Positions 1 to 5,596 of a stretch of DNA of 11,342 nt are shown here, in pieces. The translations under genes were made by a program, and so were the position numbers. Source of the DNA: JALZAA01 sp046724435 (GTDB taxonomy: Bacteria; Actinomycetota; Acidimicrobiia; IMCC26256; JACDBD01); the NCBI GenBank assembly GCA_046724435.1, contig JBKOWN010000127.1:1-11342 (forward strand), in the 5' to 3' direction. Within the stretch, counting starts at the first letter, position 1. Each line of letters opens with the position of its first letter. The notes below the pieces were generated by a model, which did not search any database, had not been told where the DNA came from, and saw only the letters and a program-made list of their open reading frames with translations.

Positions 1-392
1 AGCCCGGAGATCGGCAGAGCAGCGGCCACCGTGTGATCGACGTCAGCTGGAAGCGGAGCGAGGTTGCGGGCCTCCACCGCGGTGTACTCGGCAAGGGAGC
101 CGTTGCGGGACCAGTCGGTCAATCCGAACACCCGCTGGCCGACGGTGAGGCCGGTGGTTCCGTACCCCAACTCGACGACGATCCCCGACAGCTCGTGGCC
201 TGGCACGCTCGGCGTCCGGTCGCGCCCGGAGCGGTCGGCCCATGTTGTCGGCCAGTCCAGCTCGCCGGGGGTGAACCCCCCGGCGTGCACCCGCACGATG
301 ACATCGTTCTGGGCGGCGTGAGGGTAGGGCATGTCGGTCAAGGAGAGTCCACCGACGCCGGCATCGCGGTCTCGAACGGTGATGGCTTGCAC
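1..392 (-). CDS. Medium-chain (MDR) NAD(P)H-dependent alcohol dehydrogenase / quinone oxidoreductase-like protein, N-terminal part only
   Basis: The reading frame runs off the left edge, so about 130 N-terminal residues are visible. They form the GroES-like substrate-binding domain of the medium-chain dehydrogenase superfamily. Recognisable segments are VIVRVHAGGFTPGELDWP, the PGHELSGIVVELG stretch that follows the substrate-side loop, and a GQRVFGLTDW segment, followed by LAEYTAVEARNLAPLP, which normally precedes the Rossmann domain. The cofactor-binding half lies outside the window. The GTG at 392-390 is chosen because the resulting N-terminus, VQAITVRDRDAG, has the length usual for this family; the in-frame ATG at 332 would remove the first beta strand. 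Only a weak purine stretch precedes the GTG. Enzymes of this type reduce quinones, aldehydes or enones with NAD(P)H in the cytoplasm; the substrate cannot be told from this part. Family assignment is secure; exact activity is open. Confidence 0.85.
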   Translation of the reverse strand, partial: MQAITVRDRDAGVGGLSLTDMPYPHAAQNDVIVRVHAGGFTPGELDWPTTWADRSGRDRTPSVPGHELSGIVVELGYGTTGLTVGQRVFGLTDWSRNGSLAEYTAVEARNLAPLPADVDHTVAAALPISG

Positions 393-507
393 GACAGCTC
401 GTTTCTCTACGGGGATTGTCGAATTGTGCCGACAGGTCGAGGCCGAAGCCGAGGCCCTCGCCAGCCCGACCGCAGAAGCAGCGAGCGTGGTCTTGCGACT
501 CCTACCT

Positions 508-1038
508 CTAGCTATCGTCGAAGAGCACTCTCGGGTTTCCGGGCAGCGCCTTCATCGCCCTGAGGACAGGGTTGACGACGTCTTCGTATCCCGCGTTGAG
601 GCCGAGGACGACTGGCTTCCACGACCACCCGACGATCGGCCAGTGCAACGACTTTCGCTTCCACCTCTCGACCCCGCGGTCAAAGACCTTCTGCGAGGTG
701 TAGAAGTAGATGTCGAGGAACGCCTCGGCGTTGTACGTTGCTCTCTCCTCGTCGGGGTTGTACTTGGGGTCTGCTACGGACCGATGCTGCGGGCAAGAGG
801 ACCATCGTGTTCTGGAGTACAGCTCGACGGTTTGGTGCGCAGAGCTACCAGTGATGTCCGGTGGGTTGCGGACCTCAGCAGGACAGACGGTGACGCCCTT
901 CGCGGCGAACGCGTCGACGATCTGCTGCAGCCGGACCTCGTCGAAAGTCGGCCACTTCGTTGCCGGCGCGGCAAACGCCATCCCTTGCCCAGCCGCCAAC
1001 GCTCCCATCAGAGCCACCGTGGCGCACAGCTTCTTCAT
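508..1038 (-). CDS. Exported protein of unknown function with Sec signal peptide
   Basis: The product is 176 residues and I do not recognise its family. The start at 1038 is supported by an AGGAG ribosome site six bases upstream and by a textbook Sec signal peptide: MKK, a hydrophobic core (residues 4-20) and an AFA cleavage motif near residue 23, so the mature protein starts around APATKWP. An upstream in-frame ATG at 1140 would bury the signal peptide behind 34 residues and is rejected. The mature part has only two cysteines (52 and 82), which could form one disulfide, and an aromatic-rich middle with YFYTSQKVFD followed by HWPIVGWSW (residues 111-140). No lipobox or transmembrane anchor follows, so it is probably released outside the membrane. 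The next upstream gene on the same strand also encodes an extracytoplasmic orphan, and a 46-bp repeated element lies about 110 bp upstream of the start. Confidence 0.75.
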   Translation of the reverse strand: MKKLCATVALMGALAAGQGMAFAAPATKWPTFDEVRLQQIVDAFAAKGVTVCPAEVRNPPDITGSSAHQTVELYSRTRWSSCPQHRSVADPKYNPDEERATYNAEAFLDIYFYTSQKVFDRGVERWKRKSLHWPIVGWSWKPVVLGLNAGYEDVVNPVLRAMKALPGNPRVLFDDS

Positions 1039-1094
1039 CCCGCGCTCCTGTGTGCCTCTGGTCCTCCCCCAGAAGATGTCGTTGCCACAGTCTC

Positions 1095-1133
1095 GAAGAG
1101 CACAAGGGCGAGCGAACAGGGCAAGGGCTCTTC
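1095..1133. repeat. Inverted repeat in the leader of the exported-protein gene
   Basis: GAAGAGC at 1095-1101 is the perfect inverse of GCTCTTC at 1127-1133, with 25 bases between them that contain two similar CAAGGGC-like stretches. It lies between the 46-bp element (1146-1191) and the ribosome site of the minus-strand gene starting at 1038. It could be a 5' UTR hairpin or a protein-binding palindrome. A 7-bp stem with a long loop can arise by chance in GC-rich DNA, so this is only a weak call. Confidence 0.25.
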
Positions 1134-1145
1134 TCGTCATAGGAC

Positions 1146-1191
1146 CTTGCCATCACTTTGCCACCAAACATCCGTGTATGCCCGTGTACTG
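1146..1191 (-). repeat. 46-bp element, copy 1
   Basis: Aligned without gaps to 1698-1743, about 34 of 46 bases are identical. Read on the plus strand it contains TGCCATCA (1148-1155), three bases, TGCCACCA (1159-1166), five bases, then CCGT (1172-1175), six bases and CCGT (1182-1185). The two 8-mers are 11 bases apart and the two CCGT words are 10 bases apart, so both pairs fall on one face of the helix. It lies in the 207-bp gap between two minus-strand genes, about 110 bp upstream of the exported-protein start at 1038. A regulator operator or a recombination site are both possible. Confidence 0.55.
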
Positions 1192-1245
1192 CAGTGGTCG
1201 GCGACACAACGGCTCTGAGCGCAGAAGCGCCGGGTCGAATGGAAG

Positions 1246-1677
1246 CTACGCGCAGCCCGTTGGGCGTTCGGGGAGCGGCGCGTGACGGACGGGAAGTGAT
1301 TCGGCCCAATCCAGCTTGTTCGCGTCGACGATGACGTAGAAGGTCGGCGGACCGTCACACGGAGGATCCGGGTACACGATCCCTGGTGTCGAAGGTCTCG
1401 AGAAGGAACCGTCCGAATTGTCGAACACACACTCGGAGACGCCGGCAGCGGCCCCGCCGAGAAACGATTCCGAGATGTTCACCTCGCGGCCACCGGCGTG
1501 GTTGCATTCCGTTCGGAGCCGATCCAACACCGAATTGGCTATCGAGCGCTTTCCTTGCTTTGTCGTCGTTGACAAGCTTGGTCGTCCGGAGATGACGTAC
1601 GCGGTGACACCGGCAGCGGCCGCGAAGACCGCCACCGCGAGCAGCACGAGGACCCATCGCCGGCGGCGGTTCTTCAC
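1246..1677 (-). CDS. Membrane-anchored extracytoplasmic protein of unknown function
   Basis: The product is 143 residues and I do not recognise the family. It starts with GTG at 1677, preceded by GGAGAG at a good ribosome-site distance. Residues 1-8 are strongly basic (KNRRRRW) and residues 9-29 form one hydrophobic helix, so the topology should be a short cytoplasmic tail, one membrane segment and an outer domain of about 110 residues. An uncleaved signal-anchor fits better than a signal peptide because no clear A-x-A site follows the helix. The outer part has four cysteines (58, 83, 107, 142), enough for two disulfides, and ends GCA almost at the last cysteine. It is flanked on both sides by a copy of the 46-bp element. 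The next gene on the same strand, 508-1038, is also exported, so the two may serve a shared surface function; that is inference only. Confidence 0.7.
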   Translation of the reverse strand: MKNRRRRWVLVLLAVAVFAAAAGVTAYVISGRPSLSTTTKQGKRSIANSVLDRLRTECNHAGGREVNISESFLGGAAAGVSECVFDNSDGSFSRPSTPGIVYPDPPCDGPPTFYVIVDANKLDWAESLPVRHAPLPERPTGCA

Positions 1678-1697
1678 CGCGCTCTCCGCGGCGGGTG

Positions 1698-1743
1698 CAT
1701 GTCATCACTGTGCCATCAAACGCCCGTGGGTTCCCGTACACAG
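1698..1743 (-). repeat. 46-bp element, copy 2
   Basis: This copy has the same layout as the one at 1146-1191: TGTCATCA (1700-1707) and TGCCATCA (1711-1718) 11 bases apart, then five bases, then CCGT at 1724-1727 and 1734-1737, 10 bases apart. It sits in the 125-bp divergent gap between the minus-strand membrane-anchored gene (start 1677) and the plus-strand gene starting at 1803, so it could act on either promoter. Its near end is only about 20 bases from the 1677 start codon, whereas copy 1 is about 110 bases from the 1038 start. This argues against a fixed core-promoter role. Confidence 0.55.
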
Positions 1744-1802
1744 CGGACACACTGGGACCGACCGCCCGACCACCCTGCGCAAACTGCCGAGAAGGGACGA
1801 TG

Positions 1803-2105
1803 ATGTACGTCGCCGAGTTCACGCTTCATGCCAAGCCGGGTCACTACGCCGAGGTGGCCGCGCTCTACTCCGCGTTCGCGGCGGAGTTCCTTTCCGATCA
1901 CCCGGCGCTCGAAACCGTCATGATCCTGGGCGACGAAGCGAGCGGAGTCGTCCGCGGCGTCGGCGTGTTCACGGACCGACCGGCAGCGGACAGCGTCAAC
2001 AGCGATCCGGAGTTCGCCGCGTTCAACGACGCGGTCGCTGCGATGCTCTCGGACACACCGAAGCGGGTGGAGCTCGAGCTCCTGCACCTGTTCACGCGGT
2101 CATAG
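1803..2105 (+). CDS. Small ABM-like (dimeric alpha/beta-barrel) protein
   Basis: The product is 100 residues, the usual size of antibiotic-biosynthesis-monooxygenase-like ferredoxin-fold proteins. It opens with a strand (MYVAEFTLHA) followed by KPGHYAEVAALYSAFAAEFLSD, the typical first helix after a turn starting in KPG. It continues with ETVMILGD, a VRGVGVFTDR strand pair, a second helix around SDPEFAAFNDAVAAML, and the closing strand VELELLHLF. These proteins are generally cytosolic dimers; some oxidise aromatic or haem-like substrates without a bound cofactor and many have no known activity. ATG occurs twice in tandem (1800 and 1803); the second is preferred because GAAGGG lies six bases before it. 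The gene is alone on its strand, divergent from the gene starting at 1677 and convergent with the gene ending at 2126, with only 20 bp between the stops. The fold call is moderate; no substrate can be named. Confidence 0.7.
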   Translation: MYVAEFTLHAKPGHYAEVAALYSAFAAEFLSDHPALETVMILGDEASGVVRGVGVFTDRPAADSVNSDPEFAAFNDAVAAMLSDTPKRVELELLHLFTRS

Positions 2106-2125
2106 TCGCGTCGAACGAGCAGCCG

Positions 2126-2830
2126 CTACCCGGTCGCCGTCCGCGAATTCGGCGTATCGACCGGCTTCGATTCGGGTGATCCACGCTGACGTAGCCAGAC
2201 CGAGAACAGGACGATGGAGCCGACGGCGAGAAACTCGCTCTGCCAGTTCTGGAACGACTCGAACCAGAACCGCGAGCGTTGCACGTACTCAATTGTGCTG
2301 ACGCGCGGCTCCCCGTGCTCTTGTTGCTCAGCGCTGAACGAGCGCGCGCCCGTGACGGCGTGGAGGGCGAGCGAGGTGACAAAGAGCGCCAGAAAGACGA
2401 GGAACAGCGAATTCTCGTAGAGCCGGATCCACAGACCACCTCGGCGGACCGGCCATGGGACGTTTCTGCGTCTGTCGGCATCGTGCGGATCCCGGTCGAC
2501 GTCCGAGGCGCGATCGGAATCCTTCGATTCGGAGGACCCCTTCTGGACGAGGAAAACGGTGAGGACGACGTACGCGGCCATCTGGAGATATTCGCTCTCC
2601 CAGTTCTCCGTCAGCGCCTCCCAGAACGCGCCACTGGTGGCGTACTCGCCGAGCGACATCTCAGGTTGCTTATGCGACTGCCGCTCCGAGTTGTTGTCAC
2701 GAAATCCGGTGAAGAACAGGCCGACGACAAAGATCGCGAACAGCGCGAAGCACACCAGCGAGAGACCGTTGCTGCGGAAGAACCTTCGCCTTCCCGACTT
2801 TCCTCGCGCCTCGTTTTTCGTGAAGGCCAC
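2126..2830 (-). CDS. Four-helix membrane protein with internal duplication (DUF6766-like)
   Basis: The product is 234 residues and matches from memory the family of unknown function DUF6766. It consists of two similar halves. Each half has a hydrophobic helix (about 23-41 and 140-159), a polar loop leading to an NW-[EQ]-SE-[YF]-L motif (76-82 and 195-201), a second hydrophobic segment (about 84-96 and 203-214) and a closing Q-[KR]-GS-x-ESK motif (96-103 and 215-222). A charged, Asp/Arg-rich linker (104-123) joins them. Basic residues before helix 1 place the N-terminus in the cytoplasm. Translation starts at GTG 2830, with TAGGA seven bases upstream. The gene is divergent from the GGT-like gene across a 66-bp gap and converges on the small ABM-like gene. 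No catalytic residues are evident. The family call rests on motif memory; the membrane nature and the duplication are seen directly. Confidence 0.8.
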   Translation of the reverse strand: MAFTKNEARGKSGRRRFFRSNGLSLVCFALFAIFVVGLFFTGFRDNNSERQSHKQPEMSLGEYATSGAFWEALTENWESEYLQMAAYVVLTVFLVQKGSSESKDSDRASDVDRDPHDADRRRNVPWPVRRGGLWIRLYENSLFLVFLALFVTSLALHAVTGARSFSAEQQEHGEPRVSTIEYVQRSRFWFESFQNWQSEFLAVGSIVLFSVWLRQRGSPESKPVDTPNSRTATG

Positions 2831-2884
2831 GTGAGTGTCCTACCCCGGGGCGTGGCGCGGGCAACCGGTATGAGAGGGCTCCGG

Positions 2885-2890
2885 TAGCCT
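2885..2890 (+). promoter_or_regulatory. Candidate -10 box of a leaderless transcript for the GGT-like gene
   Basis: TAGCCT fits the actinobacterial TAnnnT -10 consensus and lies exactly six bases before the GTG at 2897. That spacing would put the transcription start on or next to the start codon. No Shine-Dalgarno sequence is present, as expected for a leaderless mRNA. I see no good -35 hexamer at 17-18 bases upstream. The spacing resembles that before the FHA gene at 9901. Confidence 0.45.
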
Positions 2891-2896
2891 GCCGGC

Positions 2897-4438
2897 GTGG
2901 TGGCCAAGCGCTTCCCCCGCGGCGGAGTCGCGGCGCCGCACTACCTCGCCTCCGCCGCTGGCCTGGCGACGCTGGCGCGGGGTGGGAACGCGATCGACGC
3001 CGCGATCGCCGCCAATCTTGCGCTCGGTGTCGTCGCGCCCTACCTGTGCGGTTACGGCGGGGACGTGTTCGCGATTGTGTCGGACGGGCACCTCCATGGC
3101 TACCTCGGCTCCGGCCGTTCACCCGGCACGGCGACGATCGACACGGTCCGCGATCGTGCCGGAGCCGAGACGATGCCCGTCCTCGGGCCGCACGCGGTCA
3201 CGGTCCCCGGCGGCGTCGCGGGTTGGTTCGACCTCCTCGAGCGGTGGGGGACCAGATCCTTCGGCGAGCTGGCGGAGCCGGCGTTGGCGTACGCGCGTGA
3301 CGGGTTCGAGCTCACACCGACGGGGGCGATGTACATCACCGGTTCGCTCGCGATGTACGAGGGCTCCGCCGCGTTGCGTTCGACATATGAAGGAGTCGAA
3401 GCCGGTGACGTGCTCCGCCAGTCCGGGCTCGCCCGCACCATCGAGACCCTCGCCGTCGACGGGCCCGGCGCCTACTACGGCGGACCGATCGCGGACGCGA
3501 TCGCGGAGGCGCACCAGGCGGACGGCGGACTGCTCACCGCCGAGGACCTCGCCGCGCACAAGGGAGAATGGGTCGCACCGCTCCGCGCCCCGTACCGCGA
3601 CCTCGAGATCGCCGAGCTGCCGCCACCGACGCAAGGTGTCACCGCGCTCGAGGCGCTCCGCATCCTGGACGGCTTGCCGTTGCCCGCCGACGGGCCCGAC
3701 CGTCACCACCTCTTGATCGAGGCGACGAAGCTCGCCCTGCGGGACCGCAACGAGTACGTCTCCGATCCCGATGCGATGACCGTGACACCTGCGGAGATGC
3801 TCGCCGACGACTGGATCGCCGACCGCCGGTCGCTGATCGACCCGCAGCGGGCCACGATGCCGCGGCGGGGCGCCGCGCACGTCGGCGGCACCGCGTATCT
3901 GTGCGCGGCAGACGCCGACGGCCTGCTCGTCAGCCTCATCCAGTCCAATTTCCTATCGTTCGGCTCTGGGGTGCACGTGGGGGACTGGGGGATCAACCTC
4001 AACAACCGCGGCTCTTCCTTCTCGTTCGATCCCGCGGCGGTGAACGCGCTGGCCCCCGCAAAGCTCCCGATGCACACCCTCATCCCCGCGATGGCGATGC
4101 GCGACGGCGTGCCTCGGTGCGCATTCGGTTCCATGGGCGGCGACTCGCAGGCGCAGATCCAGGTGCAGCTGCTCGCGCGCCTCGTCGACGACTGCGCCGA
4201 CCCTCAAGACGCGCTCGACGCGCCGCGCTGGTGCATCGAACCCTCGAACTGGACGCTACGCGCCGAACGCGGGTTCGCGCCGGAGTGGTTCGACGCGCTC
4301 CGGACGCTCGGGCACGACCCGCAGCGAGCACCCCGTGTCGACGCCGGCATGGGACATGCGCACGCCATCCAGCGCACGGGCGGTGGCTACGCGGTCGCGA
4401 CCGATCCCCGCGCTGAGGGTGCCGCACTAGGGGTCTGA
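2897..4438 (+). CDS. Gamma-glutamyltransferase-family Ntn-hydrolase (cephalosporin-acylase/YwrD-like branch)
   Basis: The product is 513 residues and co-linear with the GGT family. The N-terminal half carries GGNAIDAAIAANLALGVV (29-46), CGYGGD, the SGRSP loop with Arg74 (counterpart of the substrate-binding Arg) and PGGVAGW. The autoprocessing site is GGTAYLCAADADG, with Thr332 aligned to the catalytic Thr391 of E. coli GGT; cleavage there would give a 331-residue large and a 182-residue small subunit. The glycine pair in GSMGGD (414-415) is retained. However, the E. coli gamma-glutamyl-binding residues Q430, D433, S462 and S463 correspond here to Arg371, Ser374, His393 and Thr394, so true glutathione hydrolysis is doubtful; an acylase or another gamma-glutamyl-amide substrate is as likely. 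There is no signal peptide, so the enzyme should be cytoplasmic, unlike classical periplasmic GGT. The first of two tandem GTG codons is used because of the -10 box six bases upstream. The XdhC pair follows after 33 bp. Confidence 0.88.
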   Translation: MVAKRFPRGGVAAPHYLASAAGLATLARGGNAIDAAIAANLALGVVAPYLCGYGGDVFAIVSDGHLHGYLGSGRSPGTATIDTVRDRAGAETMPVLGPHAVTVPGGVAGWFDLLERWGTRSFGELAEPALAYARDGFELTPTGAMYITGSLAMYEGSAALRSTYEGVEAGDVLRQSGLARTIETLAVDGPGAYYGGPIADAIAEAHQADGGLLTAEDLAAHKGEWVAPLRAPYRDLEIAELPPPTQGVTALEALRILDGLPLPADGPDRHHLLIEATKLALRDRNEYVSDPDAMTVTPAEMLADDWIADRRSLIDPQRATMPRRGAAHVGGTAYLCAADADGLLVSLIQSNFLSFGSGVHVGDWGINLNNRGSSFSFDPAAVNALAPAKLPMHTLIPAMAMRDGVPRCAFGSMGGDSQAQIQVQLLARLVDDCADPQDALDAPRWCIEPSNWTLRAERGFAPEWFDALRTLGHDPQRAPRVDAGMGHAHAIQRTGGGYAVATDPRAEGAALGV

Positions 4439-4448
4439 CCAGCGGCAT

Positions 4449-4454
4449 TACGCT
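4449..4454 (+). promoter_or_regulatory. Candidate -10 box before the XdhC pair
   Basis: TACGCT fits TAnnnT and lies six bases before a GTG at 4461, the same layout as the box before the GGT-like gene. That GTG opens a four-codon frame (GTG ATC GCG CTA TGA) whose stop overlaps the preferred XdhC start in the quadruplet ATGA at 4472-4475. The site lies only 10 bp past the stop of the preceding gene, so it would be an internal promoter of the run. Confidence 0.3.
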
Positions 4455-4471
4455 GGATGCGTGATCGCGCT

Positions 4472-4789
4472 ATGAAAGACGTCCTCGACGACATCGACCG
4501 GTGGCGAGCCGACGGGCACCGCATCGCAGTGGCGCGCGTCGTCGGAACCGAAGGTTCCGGCCCGCGCGAGGCGGGTGCCACGATGGCGGTGAACGACGCC
4601 GGTGAGGTCGCAGGCTCGGTCTCGGGAGGCTGTGTCGAGGGCGCGGTCGTCACCGAGGCGCTCCGCGTGCTCGACGGCGCGCGGGAGCGAGGAGTGATCT
4701 CGTTCGGCTACTCGGACGACGAAGCGTTCGCGGTCGGGCTGACGTGCGGCGGGACGATCTATCTCTTCGTCGAGCCACTCGACTGGTGA
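4472..4789 (+). CDS. XdhC/CoxI-family protein, N-terminal half (XdhC_CoxI domain)
   Basis: The product is 105 residues. XdhC/CoxI proteins bind molybdenum cofactor and help to sulfurate and insert it into xanthine-dehydrogenase-family enzymes such as CO or aldehyde dehydrogenases. The diagnostic block is complete: VARVVGTEGSGPREAGATM (21-38, with GSGPR at 28-32), GSVSGGCVE (48-56, with Cys54) and LTCGGTIYLFVEPL (90-103, with Cys92). The protein then stops, whereas usual XdhC proteins continue into a linker and Rossmann domain; that remainder is encoded by the next frame, which starts inside this stop codon (GTGA). ATG 4472 is preferred because family members start with M-x-DVLDD. An in-frame ATG at 4457 would add five residues. 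Neither start has a good ribosome site. The molybdoenzyme it would serve is not in the window. Confidence 0.88.
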   Translation: MKDVLDDIDRWRADGHRIAVARVVGTEGSGPREAGATMAVNDAGEVAGSVSGGCVEGAVVTEALRVLDGARERGVISFGYSDDEAFAVGLTCGGTIYLFVEPLDW

Positions 4790-5574
4790 GCGCGTCGATC
4801 TACGAGCAGCTGCGGGATCTGCTGCGGGCCGAAGAGCCGGTCGCCCTGGCGACGGTCGTGAACGGGCCGCGGCCCGGCGCCAAGCTGCTCGTGCGACCGG
4901 CGGGTGAGCCATTCGGACGGCTGGGCGATCCCGGGCTCGACCGTGTCGTGGGGCGCGACGCCCGCGCCCAGCTGCAGGCCGGCCTGACGGGCACGCGGCA
5001 CTACGGCCCGCACGGCGAGGCGCGTGAGCACGTCGTCGAGATCTTCATCGAGTCCTTCGCGCCGCCGCCCCGGATGATCATCTTCGGCGCGGTCGACTTC
5101 ACCGCCGCGCTCGCACGTGCCGCGAAGCTGCTCGGGTACCGGGTCACCGTGTGCGACGCCCGCGCGGTGTTTGCGACAACGCAGCGCTTCCCGATGGCGG
5201 ACGAGGTCGTGAACGACTGGCCCCACCGGTATCTCGTCAAGGTGGGGGAGGACCTCGGGCCGCGCGACGCCGTGTGCGTTCTGACCCACGACCACAAGTT
5301 CGACGTCCCCGCGATCACGGCCGCACTCGAGAGCGACGCGGGATACATCGGGGCGATGGGGTCCCGCCGCACGCACGCCGACCGCGTCCGGCGGCTCAGG
5401 GAGGAAGGCGTCGACGACGCCGCGCTCGATCGAGTCATGGCACCGATCGGCCTCGACCTGGGCGCTCGCACACCGGAGGAGACCGCCGTCTCGATCTGCG
5501 CCGAGATCATCGCCCTGCGAACCGGGCGCAAGGCCCGTTCGCTACGCGATGCCGACGGCCCCATCCACGCCTGA
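4786..5574 (+). CDS. XdhC-family protein, C-terminal half (linker plus XdhC_C Rossmann domain)
   Basis: The product is 262 residues. Residues 1-90 (YEQLRDLLRAEEPVALATVV to VFIES-like EIFIES) match the middle part of full-length XdhC proteins. Residues 95-245 are the Rossmann-like XdhC_C domain, with PPRMIIFGAVDF (94-105), CDARAVFATTQRFPMADEV (123-141), LTHDHKFD (166-173), GYIGAMGSRRT (186-196) and the family-typical GLDLGARTPEETAVSICAEIIA (222-243). The glycine loop reads GAVDF rather than the usual GAGHV, so nucleotide binding may differ. The GTG start at 4786 overlaps the previous stop by four bases, so translation is probably coupled and the two products likely work together as one XdhC. 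The role is molybdenum-cofactor maturation of a xanthine-oxidase-family enzyme in the cytoplasm. A base-calling frameshift within one original gene is an alternative to true fission. Confidence 0.87.
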   Translation: MSASIYEQLRDLLRAEEPVALATVVNGPRPGAKLLVRPAGEPFGRLGDPGLDRVVGRDARAQLQAGLTGTRHYGPHGEAREHVVEIFIESFAPPPRMIIFGAVDFTAALARAAKLLGYRVTVCDARAVFATTQRFPMADEVVNDWPHRYLVKVGEDLGPRDAVCVLTHDHKFDVPAITAALESDAGYIGAMGSRRTHADRVRRLREEGVDDAALDRVMAPIGLDLGARTPEETAVSICAEIIALRTGRKARSLRDADGPIHA

Positions 5575-5584
5575 GCGCCCAAGG

Positions 5585-5590
5585 AGGAGG
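5585..5590 (+). promoter_or_regulatory. Strong ribosome binding site fixing the SDR start
   Basis: AGGAGG lies six bases before ATG 5597, at the end of a longer AAGGAGGAGG run from 5581. It is the strongest ribosome site in the plus-strand run, where most other genes use GTGA overlaps or a leaderless layout. It rules out the longer in-frame starts that would overlap the XdhC gene. Confidence 0.8.
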
Positions 5591-5596
5591 AACACC

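Noticed and set aside
390..404. Lost start codon of the dehydrogenase gene (AAA where ATG might be expected before RAVV)
   Set aside because: Starting at GTG 392 gives VQAITVRDRDAG, which fits the N-terminal length and pattern of the family without any mutation, so there is no defect.
1146..1191. The 46-bp element as a protein-coding remnant (minus-frame VHGHTRMFGGKVM versus VYGNPRAFDGTVM)
   Set aside because: Only 7 of 13 residues agree, no more than expected from the nucleotide identity, and the conserved 10/11-base spacing of internal repeats is not a codon pattern. Not fully excluded.
331..1218. Plus-strand open frame of 295 codons
   Set aside because: It lies opposite the well-supported exported-protein gene and the dehydrogenase start, has no ribosome site, and its product is arginine-rich with no recognisable domain. 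It is an antisense shadow.
1698..1743. Integron attC site or LexA box within the 46-bp element
   Set aside because: The attC core pattern GTTRRRY/RYYYAAC is not met (GTTTGAT/ATCAAAC), and the GAAC...GTTTG halves are eight bases apart rather than the four of an SOS box.
2103..2128. Bidirectional terminator between the two convergent stops
   Set aside because: Only 20 bp separate the stops and I see no inverted repeat or T tract there.
1418..2179. Plus-strand open frame of 253 codons
   Set aside because: It runs opposite the membrane-anchored gene and out of frame through the ABM-like gene; the product is Arg/Pro-rich low complexity.
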